Below are positions 33,815 through 45,729 of a stretch of DNA of 64,000 bases, piece by piece. The translations under genes and the position numbers were made by a program. Under the pieces are notes generated by a model. That model ran no database searches, had not been told where the DNA came from, and worked only from the letters and a program-made list of their open reading frames with translations. How positions within the stretch are numbered: the first letter of the stretch is position 1; each line of letters starts with the position of its first letter. Origin of the DNA: Paguma larvata (lineage: Eukaryota; Chordata; Mammalia; Carnivora; Viverridae); assembly GCA_030068075.1 (NCBI GenBank), contig CM057829.1, positions 80,721,132-80,785,131 of the forward strand, given 5' to 3'.

Positions 33815-33930
33815 GCTTGCTCCCCTGTTATGCTTTAAGCTCTGGAGCTTAAGAGCCATGCTTACTTCTTTCTCTTCCTGGAGTAACCACCAATTCTGGC
33901 ATTCAGTAGTTTTCAATAAATGTTTAGTGA
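33815..33930 (+). mobile_element. L2 3'-end relic
   Basis: GCTTTAAGCTCTGGAGCTTA, GCCATGCTTACTTC, then GGCATTCAGTAGTTTTCAAT and AAATGTTTAGTGAAG follow the L2 tail. Confidence 0.72.
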
Positions 33931-33984
33931 AGACTTATAAAAAAATTACAGAAACCACATTATTAATTGCTGATCCTTTTCTGG

Positions 33985-34322
33985 CACTTACAACATGAGT
34001 ATGAAGTGATTATCATATATACTATATCGTTCAGTCTTTACAGTAAGCCTTGGAGGTAGGAAGAGCTCTTTTGTTCTCTACCGTTTACTCCAATTTATGC
34101 TTGGACAAAAGACGTGTCTCTATAAATATTTGTTGAATTAACTTGCATAAGAATCATCTGATCTAAGGCTCTATGAACATACTCAGTCTCCTAGGAGAAC
34201 ACTTAGGCCTAAGAAAAATAATTTGTTCAAGATGTGATGGTGCTAAATAGTAGATTGAAGATTTGGACCCAGGCTTGTCTGATTCCATAGCCCATGTGCT
34301 TTACTACTTTGATGTACTGCAT
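33985..34322 (+). mobile_element. MIR relic, interrupted
   Basis: A sense MIR front (AGTGATTATCATATATACTA, TTGGAGGTAGGAAGAG) and a clear MIR 3' part (GAACACTTAGGCCTAAG, AGATTTGGACCCAGGCTTGT, CCCATGTGCTTTACTACTTT) are separated by about 90 bp of unrelated sequence (roughly 34105-34190). Confidence 0.62.
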
Positions 34323-37300
34323 CTCTAGATGAGGAAAACTACTAGATTCTGAGAGGATTAAGGACACAAATGTTAGGAGCAAATAAGAATTATTCTAAAG
34401 CATTTATAATCTATATTATAAGACAATAATGGAATTCACACTCAAGTAAAAAGTAAACAAGTGGTGATCAGACAGCAGTGAGATGCATTGTAATTATGCT
34501 CTTGGATAGAAGGGAGAACTAATGGAAAAGAAGGTATTAAACTGAACCTCGAATAGGATCAAAGACATATATATATAAGGAATCCCATGCTCAGCTTTGG
34601 AACCACGTAGGAAATGTCACAGATGCATACATTTTCCTGGTATGATCAGAAGAGAGTGAGTGTGAGGAAAGTGGACTGGATGGGAGAATGAAGAACTTAA
34701 TAGCAATTGGATTCACAGAGCTGAGGAAATGCCTCACATTCTAAGCTAAGGGGTTGTTCATCTTATAAATGATTGAGAGATTTTGAAAAGAAAGGAGTAA
34801 AAGACATCTGGTCTCTGATTTCCTAAGGATATGAGGGCTACCTTGGAGGAAAAGAGATGAGAGGCAGACCACTGCAAAGTGTAGGTAAGGAATTACAAAG
34901 ATTCAACTAAACAAATAGCAGTCAGGATGGAAATAATGGAGTAGTTATAAGCCATATTGCAGATTAAGAGTCCACAGGATTTTAGCAACAGAGGAGTATG
35001 GTGTTCAGGGCAAGGAAGTGAGAGGAAAGGAAGAATAATGAATTCTGCAGTTTGTTGTGTCATATAAAGCCTTGGGCTACTTCGTTGGAATTGATTTAGG
35101 ACATAGCCTCTCCATCAGAGAACCATACTGCAACCATAGTAACAATATCTATTTATTATTGAAATGCGTTTACATTATATCCGATTCCAAAGTTATATGA
35201 TAACCCATACTAACAAGAGTAGGCTTTGTGTTTTCAAAACGTAAGACAATTATTCTTTTCTTGTCAGAAAGGGCAGGCTCAATTTATGTATATCTTTCTT
35301 CTTAAGGAAATTGCATTTTCTTTTTACTTCTTCACTAATACCAGTTTTGCCTGATAGCTAGCAAATAAAACCTTGGCATTCAATAATCTGGAAATTACCA
35401 ATATCCAATGGATAGACTGGGAAACAAAGAAGTAGGAAAGGAGGCTAAAGTCAGATGTTTCTGGTCAGATAACAGCGAGAGGAATCAAAGAAGAGATATA
35501 AGTGTGCTCCAGCATAATGTTTATGAAATTCAGGGTTATATGATTTTCATAAGTTTTAAGTTGTCCACATTATCTCTCTAGGTAGCCCACTAACAGATGA
35601 AGGCTTAGCTTAAAAATAACTCTTCCTAAGGAGAAATAGGCTGTGGCTCTAAATTCCTTGATTTCTATGTTTTAGTTTTAATCTAAACTTATGTGTAATT
35701 GTTGCTAATTATTTAATCATTTGAGTAAGATTTATGGTATAAAACAAGCGATTTCTTTTTCCTAAAATAGTTTGTTGTGATTTCAGTAGGTCAACATATT
35801 CTAGGTATCTTATGCTGAATATAAACTCCTTACTGTCTGCTTCTTATTTTGATGTCACAGTTTTTATTTTTATTGTTAATATTACACTATGATATGTTAT
35901 GCAATTTCATTATAGGCACACATCTGTATATATATAACATTCATATAACATAATATAACACACATAACATGCATATGTTATACATACATATGTATAATAT
36001 CGTGTGCATAGTATATATACAAACTCAATGAAATTCATTACCAGTATACTCCATCCCAGAAATTTGGCCTACTACTTAGTTGGTTCAACCACCGTTTCTT
36101 CTCAGATCACTTAAGGCACTTAAGTGAATTTACGTGAAGAATGCTACAAAGTTTATGGTTTTATTAATTTTATCTGGGTGTGGCTCATACTCAGATTCCT
36201 GTTTTTGAATGTGTATACCTTTAAAGTAATATATTTATATAAAGAGTCAAAAAAATCTTCCCCAAGTTAAAAAAAAGTACCAAAGAAATCTCTACTTCAA
36301 TCTTAGCATGGCTCATCTTGTGCATTTGTTAAAAATTTGTCAATCTAGTATATTGACGGTTTTTGCTGGTGTTGGTGTTGGTGTCAGAGTTATTATACTT
36401 ATTATAGCACCTACAAACTTCCTACCTCAGAACCTAGGCTAGTGTGAAGATTGCACTAGAATTAGGGGATAAAGTCAACATAGGAGCTGCCCAAAATCAT
36501 ATATGGAACACTATCTTACAACAAAGTATGAGGTTCTTTCTTGTTTCTGTGGAAACAGCTGTGACTAACCTATTAGCCAGAGTACATGTGTGCCACACAA
36601 AAACATGCATTTCTTCACCTTCCCCATATATGGAAGAACAGCTGATTGGGAGTTGCGTATTCATTGAAGAAGAGCATTTGTTGAAAGTTTTGAGGGTTTT
36701 ACCTCTGAAAACTTTTATATAAGAATATACTCACAATTCTAAAGGCTTTTTTGAGTATTGTGTTTACTCCAAATTTTGTTACTTTTGCAAAAAATTTCTT
36801 AAAATGTATGAAAATAGCTCAAAAGTTAGGGATAACTAACATGTTTTGCATACATATTATAATGGTAACCATTCTGTTACTTTCGGCCATCCCACATAGG
36901 ATTTGGTTAGTGAGATAGGGGGAATGTAATGGTAATATTTTAGTCCTTGGACCTATTTGAAAAGCATTCTTAAGATCCCATATTTTCATTCTAATCATTT
37001 ACACCAGGTTATGAATTTTTTATTTGCCGAGAATATATGTTCCAAGTGTAGCATTTAAATGGAGACTGTATGAAAACAGAAAATATATCAGTAACTCTAA
37101 ATTGAGGATGCTTTATGATGTAAAATGGAGAGATGAGATTGCTCATGTTCAGTTAAGCAAAGACAATGAGTGTAATCAGCAACATGTGCTGCGCTGAGCT
37201 ACCTCTCAAAATAAACTAGAAGCCTTTTTTTCCATGCGTAATTACTGCTGATAATTAAGTTACATTCAAAGATTCTTCCTGAATTTTATATGGTTTTCAG

Positions 37301-37754
37301 TAAATAGTAACCATTCTAAAATTTAAAAAAAATTATACATAATTGGGTTTTTCTTAGATATTAGAGCAGAAAATATGTTGAATTTTCATTTCTACAAAAG
37401 CTGAGTATTAGATGTAGAATATATCTGGAAAATCTACTCATTCTGTATTTATGACTAATTGTAATAGTCGAAATGAAAGATGAAATGGAATAGGAAACCA
37501 TCCTTAATATAAACAAACATATTACAAGAAACAGAAAAGAAACAAAAATCCCATGTAGTATAGGAGGAAAAGTTAACTAAGTGGTTGCCCGGTAAGGCTT
37601 GCTTCTTTGCTCTATGGTCCTTCCTTATTTTTATAGGAAAAGCTTTTCTTAAGAACACACACACAAATAGAGATATTGAACTTATTTTTACATTTCTTGT
37701 CTGCAGTGTATTTTGACCCTTTTTTGCTTGTCATCATGAGAAGAGAACATCCAG
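34323..37754. other. Stretch without SINEs or genes; old repeat-like tracts
   Basis: 34440-35060 is purine-rich and reads like a long ancient dispersed repeat I cannot name. 35925-36015 is an AT-rich patch with the small palindrome ATAACATGCATATGTTAT (35964-35981). 37020-37260 looks like a possible conserved element. The 92-codon frame at 36444-36722 has no known product. Confidence 0.4.
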
Positions 37755-37880
37755 TGGAGTAGAAAGAGCAGCAGATCTGAAAATAGGATTTCTGAGTTTG
37801 AATCATGGCTTTGCTCCTTGAAAGTTGTATGTTCCTGGAAAAGACATTAATTATTGGATCTCTTTCCTTAGATGTAGGTA
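37755..37880 (-). mobile_element. MIR relic
   Basis: Antisense MIR pattern: TGGAGTAGAAAGAGCAGCAG, TTTCTGAGTTTGAATCATGG, CTTTGCTCCTTGAAAGTTGT, then TTATTGGATCTCTTTCC. Confidence 0.65.
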
Positions 37881-38762
37881 GACTAGACAGTTTCTAATAC
37901 TCCTACTAATTGTAAAATTCCTTGACATTATAATTTTTCTGGAGAATTTAAAGCAAAGAGAAAGTACCTGGCTTGTGGAAGATTTTTAATTCAGGACTTT
38001 AAGGGTAGAAAAAGCAATTCGAAATTGGCTATCTAACCACAGGCATGATCCAGAATGTTCCAGGGACTTTAAATTAGCCTTCCTGTATTCCCTACCATCC
38101 TTACTACCATGGGGGAAGCCCAAATGGTACAAAAAAGACCTCTTCAGTCCATAGCCAATTATTTGCAACTAAATTGTTCTTTTTTTCTCAATAAAAATAA
38201 CTTCACCTCTCTTTTTCTCCTGATTGTATTTATCAGTATTTTCAACCGAGTCAGATGTAATATCTTTCCATGAAAATATTTCAATAACCCATTTATTACC
38301 CTTAATGAAAGATAACATAGCCTATCTACACACATATATTTAAAAATACATGTAATATTCTAAATGTAGTACAGAAGAAATAAAAGGAAAATATTTTAAA
38401 ATATTCATAAGGAAGAATTTTTATGTTTTTTCTTTTTTTGTAATCACAGTTTATAATAGGGGTAGCTTCAGAAATATACTGTTTTCTGATTGAGAATAGT
38501 TTAAATAACATTATCTCCTACTTAAAGAGTATCTAAAAGTTTGTGTTTAACTTATGTCTTAAAGGTTAGAACTCATCTATGAAAGTCTGGAACCCAATTG
38601 TCTTCTTCAGTGGTGGATTTTAATTACTTTGCCTACTTCTAGAGTAATTGACCCTTTTAAGCAGTCTGCTTCTTTGATTAATTTTGGTGTTTTTGGGGAG
38701 TAAATAACTTCCTCTATTTTTCAAATTGTTGATTATAAAGTTTCATGTTTTATAATTTTTTT
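37881..38762. other. AT-rich stretch, nothing assigned
   Basis: No element or gene recognised. Confidence 0.4.
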
Positions 38763-38958
38763 TTAATTTATTTATTTACTTTGAGAGAGAGAGCAAGCAG
38801 GGGAGGGGCAGAGAGAGAAGGAGAGAGAGAATTCCAAGTAGGCTCCTTACCATCAGTGCCAAGCCCGATGCAAGGCTCAAACTCACTCACTGTGAGATCA
38901 TGGCCTGAGTCAAAACCAAGAGCTGGACTCTTAACTGAATGAGCCACCCAGGTGCCCT
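38763..38958 (-). mobile_element. CAN-SINE, diverged
   Basis: Antisense: TTTAATTTATTTATTTAC, GAGAGAGAG block, TGAGCCACCCAGGTGCCC head complement. Flanking TATAATT at 38751 and 38959 marks the target duplication. Confidence 0.94.
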
Positions 38959-39154
38959 TATAATTATTTTTAAATCTCAGCCATATCTCTAACCATGTGT
39001 CTTTTCATTCTCAATCATGTTCTGTATATTTTGGCTCTATCTTCTTTTTTCTCCTTCATCAGACCAATGTGTTTTGCATATTTACAGAACATTTATTCAT
39101 TTTAAAGAACCAAATTTTGTATCATTAATTATTATTAGTAGGATTAGCATTTTT

Positions 39155-39315
39155 TATTTTTTATTTTAGAGGCAGAGAGAGAGAAAATCCTAAGCAAGCT
39201 CCACTCTCTCCACCCTTGCTCAGAGCCCAACTTGGAGCTCAATCTCACAACCCTGCGATCATGACCTAAAATCAAGAGTCAGATGCTGAACCAACTTAGC
39301 CACTCAGGCATCCCT
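39155..39315 (-). mobile_element. CAN-SINE, shorter and older
   Basis: Antisense copy with a compact middle. Target duplication GGATTAGCATTTTT at 39141-39154 and 39316-39329. Head complement ends CTTAGCCACTCAGGCATCCC. It lies about 200 bp from the previous SINE in the same orientation. Confidence 0.93.
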
Positions 39316-39351
39316 GGATTAGCATTTTTAAGTGAGTTTAATTATACATAT

Positions 39352-39460
39352 TCTAGAGCTGGACCACCAGGGTTTGAATGCTGAATGTTCCACCTATTGT
39401 GCACCTGTAGGCAAGATACTCAATCACTCTGTATCTGAGTCTTTCTGTTCTCACTTCAAA
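39352..39460 (-). mobile_element. MIR relic
   Basis: AGAGCTGGACCACCAGGGTT, TGAATGCTGAATGTTCCACC, GTAGGCAAGATACTCAATCA, TGTATCTGAGTCTTTCTG: an antisense MIR. Confidence 0.62.
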
Positions 39461-40969
39461 GTTTTCTTGTTAAAAATTCCATGTGTCACAAATTATATGA
39501 AGTGGTTTTAAACATGCACCAGTGCAATTTGCAATGGTAGGTTTTAATTTGTTTCTTTACACTTGTTTCAAGATCCTGATAAATCTTGGAATTATTCCAC
39601 AAGTGATTCACAGTAAAAATAATTGTACTGTCTGGTCTCTGTCATCTACAGAGTCAATAAAAATAATATAAAAATGCTAGGAAATGTGAGTGGATCTGAG
39701 AGATACTTTTTATCTCCTGGAGAGCTGCTGTGTGGATGTGCCTTTCCTGGCTGTGGGTGCCCTGATAAAGAGGAAGATGTCTATGACTTCATACTTTGTG
39801 CTGCAGCATCTGGTGAAGATGCTTCTGTGTAGTGCATGTCTACAGAGACTTCAGAAAAAAATGAATTACGCAAAATAGAACATTTTTATTATTCCCATCA
39901 TTGCAGAAAGTTCTATTGGATATTCCTGGTTTTAATGTTATGAAATTTAGTGAAAAGTTGGTCATAAATATTATATAAGCTATATAATATTATGCTGTAT
40001 ATGCCATATACTTTACTTAAAATTGTACATATATACCCTTAGGATTATTTATTGTCTTGTAAGCAAACATGGTAACATGATGACATAATGTAAAACTTTC
40101 TAAGAATCAGACCAGGCATTTAGCTTTCTCATAAACTATTTTGTTACAAGGATAGACCTTCAAATCTAAATCAATAAATGATTTTTGAATTAGAATTCAG
40201 GTAATGTTTTAAAATCATTATATTAACTCTGCTCTTGACAGAAGTTGTTAGAAGCTTAGCAGATCATGTGGAATAGATCTTGTCTGGAGTGTAGTGCTCA
40301 TGTTTTTAGGTAACAGGTGCACACATATGTTATGAAGGATAAAGAAGGACTTGTATTCTCCAAGGAGAACTATAGATTGTCTGCTTGAATGGAAGATGTG
40401 AAACAGCCCAAAGACAAAACAAGCAATATTTATATACATACTGCTAATTTGTTCTCCATTTTGAAAAGTAATGTATAGAAGGGCCAACCGTTCTGGAAAA
40501 GTTTGAGGAAGGCAACAAAAATTCATCACTGCCTTAAATCTAACTTGATTCCTGAGAAATCTCATATCTTTGAGAGAGTTCTATTCTGATTCGTAATTTA
40601 GGTTTAATATTCTCCAAAATATACTTCCAGATAAGTAAATGAGCTCCTGATCTGAGTTTTTGTATTGAACGGTAATGATTTTAATGGTCTTGACAGAGTT
40701 GATGTAGACCTATTGTTTAGGACAATATTTGATCAGAAGGTCAACAGAATAGGGGAGGATATTAATCTTCCTGTTTGTTAAGGCAGCGTATGGAGAAACT
40801 AAAGAAGAATATAGAGTGATTAGGGCATGGCATGGTTTTATATCTAAGTGAAAATATTATTTGTCACAGTCCACCGGCTATTCAGTGACTTTTAATGGTA
40901 ATGCTTAAAGGGTCTGACCGTGTTAAAGCTCTGGGGTCTATGGAAAGGCCATGCATCTTCTGTCAAGAT
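39461..40969. other. AT-rich stretch, nothing assigned
   Basis: No gene. Two overlapping plus-strand frames at 39623-39878 contain a Cys-rich segment (CGCAFPGCGCP) that I do not recognise; a coincidental frame or repeat fragment is likelier than an exon, since no flanking splice context is convincing. Confidence 0.38.
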
Positions 40970-41152
40970 CAGAGATGCTCATCCTCGGTTTCATATTAGA
41001 ATTACCCGTGGAGCTTTTAAAACTGACGTTGCGCAGGTCTTACCCACACATATTAAATCAGAAGCTCAAGGGATGAAGCCCATAAAGTGGTAGTTTTACA
41101 AAGCTCCCCAGGTGATTCTAATGGGCAGCTATATTTGAGAACTTCCAATAGA
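40970..41152. mobile_element. hAT-Charlie-type MITE (MER3/MER58-like)
   Basis: The element is broadly palindromic: GAATTACCCGTGGAGCTTTT at the left pairs loosely with AAGCTCCCCAGGTGATTCTA at the right. The interior ATTAAATCAGAAGCTCAAGG matches the common ATCAGAATCTC centre of these MITEs. The exact family is uncertain. Confidence 0.75.
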
Positions 41153-41849
41153 TTAAAGGGTTTAAATTTTTCTTTTTAGCGTTCAATTCATTAGATACCT
41201 CATCTCATTTACCAAAAAAAGAGATTTTTATTTTTTAAAAATAATTTTAATGTTGCATCTAGTGGTAAACATACTTTCAAGCAATATTATATACATTATT
41301 TAAAAAATATATAAAATACAATCTAGCATTTATAAGCAATGAGAAGCATTTCTTTCCAGATTTAATTATCTGATTTTTCTTAGCAATTAATAATTGCTTA
41401 TGAGCTTCAGCACATCAGGCATTTCAGAAAGTCACTGTATTCTGGATTTCATGCCATTACTTTTAGAAAAAGCTTCACCTTGCCCCTAAGCAAGGAATCA
41501 CAGCTTAAATTTGTCATTTAACTAATTGCTACTTAAGCCATTTGAATTGAGTTGTCCTTACTCAATTATAATTCAGGTAATGAGATTGTCGACTTCACAA
41601 TCCTCTTTTTCTTCACATTCCTCTTTTCCTTAGGATCGCATCTAACTTGAAAGACTATAAGAAATAACTGTCTTTAGCTTCCTGTTACTTCGAGTTACCG
41701 AATCACAAATTTGGGGTAAAAATAAAGCTGGATCTAGATACAGACATAATCCTCTGTAGTTCTCAAATCATATCTGGGTCTTAATTTCAGTCAGGTTTTC
41801 CTGTTTACCTATTAAATTAGTACTTGGTTAAAATGGCTGTCTTTAACTG
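41153..41849. other. AT-rich stretch, nothing assigned
   Basis: No gene or repeat recognised. Confidence 0.4.
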
Positions 41850-42085
41850 AAATTTACATGGTGCAATGCTTTATTGTTCATTGCTTTTTATGTGGATATT
41901 CATTTAATTGTCATGACATCCCTACAAATTAGGTTCTATCTTCCATTTTTCAGATAGAGTGGAGTTTAGAGAGATTAAATTTTTGGCTTAAATTCTCACA
42001 GTTAATAAATGGTAGTATTGGGCCTTGGATATGGTGTTCTGAACCCAAGCCTAGTGATTTTTCTATTGTGTCAAACAGTGACTTT
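41850..42085 (+). mobile_element. MIR
   Basis: Long sense MIR: CATTTAATTGTCATGACATC, AATTAGGTTCTATCTTCCAT, TTTTCAGATAGAGTGGAG, then CCTTGGATATGGTGTTCTGA and GAACCCAAGCCTAGTG. A T14 run follows at 42083. Confidence 0.78.
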
Positions 42086-42859
42086 TTTTTTTTTTTGACA
42101 TCCACAAATATGTTCTACAACTTTCCGATTTTTCATGATCAGAAAATAGAAGTCATTCACTGTATATTTAACTACATAATGGCACAATTTTTCCTCATCA
42201 TAAAGTAACCTACTTTTTCTTCCTTATGTCTCAATAAGTATTGTATTATATCCTCTGCATTTATGACACAGGGAAGTAACTGCTACATGCAGAATACCCA
42301 AATATGTAAGGCACAATACAGAGAACACATTAGAATTAGAATTTGGAATCTAAGTACCCATGAAATTCACTTTGTAGATTAACAGAATTAAAATAGGTTG
42401 AGAATTTCTAAGTTTAAAGCCTATTTGCTAGATCCATTATTACTAACTTCAAAAGAATATCAACTGTCTGGGAGGATTTTCTGTTTCATGGAGGGAGTTT
42501 TCCTTGCAGCTTTAGATGGGGGTGATTTCTTCAGGGAAAAATTCTCATCTTAGAACTATAAAATTCTACTTGACAGTGCTTTCCGATTTATGTTTGGGAG
42601 ATTTTGAGATTGGTGAATAGGTGTTGAATTTATTCACATAAATCCTAACAATCCCAAGCATTTTTTTGTATGACTTTCTCTCATTTTTACTGAGTTTGAA
42701 ATCTTCTCGAGCTTCAGATTTGTATTTCTAATTATACACTGACACTGATTATCTCAGGCATTACAAAAGCAACACGCCTCAAACTAAATTACTTTTCTGT
42801 TCCTCACTTCCTCACCCTCCACTAAAAACGAATACCATTCCTGTACTTGAATTCCTTAT
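42086..42859. other. AT-rich stretch, nothing assigned
   Basis: No gene or element recognised. Confidence 0.4.
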
Positions 42860-43585
42860 CTTGGTGAATTACATCATCATTCACAGGGAATACCACAGCC
42901 ATCAACCTGTGATCCTAATTTCTTCCACATTTTTACCTTTGAAACTCAATTTTTACTTGTTAAGTCCTAACACAATTACCATTTATATCTCTCTTGAAAG
43001 CTATCTTGTTATTAGTGTAACTCCTGCCATTACTCGTGCTCAGGTGTTCATCTGTGTTCAACTGGATGGACAACCGAATTGCCTTCCCTATTGTCTCTCT
43101 GCCTCTAGGTCCTCCTCACCTACTTGCAGACTGTACACTACAACTACTGAGACTCTTTTGAGTCCCTTCCCTTGTTATGTTCATAAAAATGTTTGCCATT
43201 CTTTCAGGATTAAATTTGGCACAAAAGTCCCTGACTATCCATCTAATCGATCTGCTCTAGTTTCTCCCATCACACAAATTCCATGTTATAGCTATGAAAG
43301 TTTCCCACACATTTCTTTCCCTAATGGCTTGATACAACTCATCATAAATGTTATTACTTCAGTGGGGCTTCTCCTGACCATCCACACAAAAGTAGTCCCC
43401 TGGCCACTTTCTCTCATGCCCTCTTGTTTTAATTATAGGCACAACACTCATAACTAATTTTTCCTTTGTTTGTTCAGTGTTTGCCCCATACTGGAATGAA
43501 AGCTCTAGACTTTCTATGACTGTTTCCAGAGTATAAATCACCAGTTAAAACATAAATGTCAGTAAGTATTTGTTGTGTGAATTTT
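42860..43585 (+). mobile_element. L2-like element with 3' tail
   Basis: The right part follows the L2 tail (GGGGCTTCTCCTGACCATCC, AAAGTAGTCCCCTGGCCACT, CATACTGGAATGAAAGCTCT, CAGTAAGTATTTGTTG). The left part is pyrimidine-rich and compatible with upstream L2 but less certain. The longest open frame in the window (198 codons, 42861-43457) lies wholly here. It has no recognisable domain and is best explained as an open frame through CT-rich repeat sequence. Confidence 0.6.
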
Positions 43586-43614
43586 GTTTTTCTGCTGGGC
43601 ATGGTCTTTCTTCT

Positions 43615-43860
43615 TTTCCTTCTTCCTAATCCTTTAAGACATATTCCAAATGTTACTTTTTTCTTGAAAACCTTGCTAGGAAGTGTTAATTGACCCTTCT
43701 CTTCTGCTCTCTTAGCCTTTGGAACATTCCTATAATTCTTATCAATTTCTATTGCATTGTGTGTCTATCTTCCCTAGTAAACTTTGAACTTTTCAAGAAT
43801 CCAAGCTATGAGTTGTCCATTGTTGGTGTCTGTTGGTGTTTATTTTTTGTTAGTTTTCAT
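43615..43860 (+). mobile_element. Second L2 3' fragment
   Basis: Again in L2 order: GAAAACCTTGCTAGGAAGTG, TTGACCCTTCTCTTCTGCTC, TATTGCATTGTGTGTCTATC, TTCCCTAGTAAACTTTGAAC. It lies immediately downstream of, and in the same orientation as, the previous L2. Confidence 0.68.
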
Positions 43861-44254
43861 AAGTGATGCAATATGTTGAGGAAATATTTTTTATATAACT
43901 CAGTGAGAAAGTATATATCTTTGTATAATGATAATTTTAATAATACATTTCTAATTTTGTTGATCAAGATGACATCATTATGTAGCAAATATAAAAGATA
44001 GCCATTGTGTATCAAAATAAAGTTTGCTACTCTTTCAGAGAAGAGGTTAAATAGAATATAGATAAACCACAGGTAAGTACAAAATAATACTAATCCAAGT
44101 TAATGAAGAGACTTTTTGAAATAATAATGTATTGTTGACTTATGCTTCAAGCAAAATAATTGTTTATAGAATATATAAGTATTCATAAATAAGTTTATTT
44201 CAATCACAAAAGTTTTGAAATTTTACAGGACTTGAACTTAGTAGGTATTTGTAA
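43861..44254. other. AT-rich stretch, nothing assigned
   Basis: No gene or element recognised. Confidence 0.4.
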
Positions 44255-45700
44255 GCCTGGGTTCCCTTAAACAAACAAATAAACCTGAACCAAGGCTTAA
44301 GCACTAATACTTCATTGAATGGTGCAAGGCCAGAGCAGATAAAGAGGACAAAAAGACAAATGAAGTAGAGAATGATGAGAAAGAATTACGATATATTATA
44401 TCGCTATTGCTTTATGATGAGCTGTGGAGAAAAAACAACCAACTGCTTGGCATGTAAATCCACTAGGCCACCTGGGGCATCTCTAGCAAGGTAGTTTTGG
44501 AAACATTGTCTCAGAATCAGCACAAGGAAGGGAGAGGGGATTTATCATACAGATAGGAGATACATCATATATCTGGTGGTGTGTTCTATCTCTTGTCTCC
44601 CATTGGTCTAATTTCCCATTTTAAGAGAATTAACTCCTCCACTTATCTAGTTGACATCAGTCTTGAAACTTTGGCAGCCTCTGGGGAGGCCAGACTCCAC
44701 GCCTGCAAGTATGGTGCTTCATTCCTTCCTGGAAGTGGTAGGAGGAATCATCCAATCCAAGTGTAGGCCTGAATGTCCTCAGAAGAAGCTCATTGCTTAT
44801 ATGAAGTTTTTGGGCCCCAAAGGTGAATGAAGCATAACAAATATCCCAGAGTGAAAGGGACAGGAGAGAGCAACAGAATCTGTGGAGATACATGTGGTCA
44901 ATATAATCCACCTCTTGACTTATTTGGATCCATTCATTTTTCCCCATTATCTGTCTTCCACAATAAATATGGAGCCTTCATTCTTTATGAGAACAAGATG
45001 TCTTAATTTCCCCCTCTAAAAGAGAGTTACAAATTCAGTCAGCTCCAGAATCCCCTTGAGCTAGTGGACAATCATGATATCATAGACTAAAGACAGAACA
45101 CAAATAAAATAAGTTACAGCTGCCAGTCTTTAGGCTATGACTATTTAATATCACTTCTGGGACACCCAATTTTATATTTCCCTCATCACAGCCCAGCATC
45201 TTTCTGTCCTGGATTACTTCCTAGTGAGTGATTCAGAATTCATCATTGATGCTATGAACTTTTGTTTGTTTGCTTTTTAGCGTATAGTTGCTGCAATCAT
45301 CTAGTGACAGTTATCACTGGTCAAGGAAAGACTCAGAGAAGCCCCTGGGTTCCAGACACATACATCCTATTTATTTTGTGTAGTAGTAACCCTAGGCCTT
45401 CATTAGAATTAGGATTAAATTACTCCAACCAAGTATGGCAAGCAGCAACATTTTGGCCTGTTAATCCACTAATGTGAGAAGCCAGTGAGATTATAATTAT
45501 AGTCTCAAGATTTGTGAAACTCTTACTGTGCCCCACATGGAATGTTCCATATCCCCAGGAACACCAATTCTAATCTGATTGAGTCTAATGTTATGAAGAT
45601 TGACATGACACAAATTTTTTCAAGTGGATTTCTAGCTATGATAGAGAGAGGGACCACCGTTAAGTAATCGATGTTACTTCTCACAGAACTAAGGCCTCGT
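44255..45700. mobile_element. Probable ancient LTR/retroviral-relic block
   Basis: About 1.4 kb with the texture of a very old retroelement (GGGTTCCCTTAAACAAAC at the start, GGCCACCTGGGGCATCTC, CAGCCTCTGGGGAGGCCAGA, TCTTGACTTATTTGGATCC). I could not place LTR ends, a primer site or any retroviral frame. Opposing frames of 61 and 96 codons are uninformative. Unassigned single-copy sequence is the alternative. Confidence 0.3.
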
Positions 45701-45729
45701 TATGGAGGTTAAAAAATTAGCAATGGTAA

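Noticed and set aside
42861..43457. 198-codon open frame, longest in the window
   Set aside because: Lies within L2-like, CT-rich sequence, shows no domain, and has no splice or promoter context.
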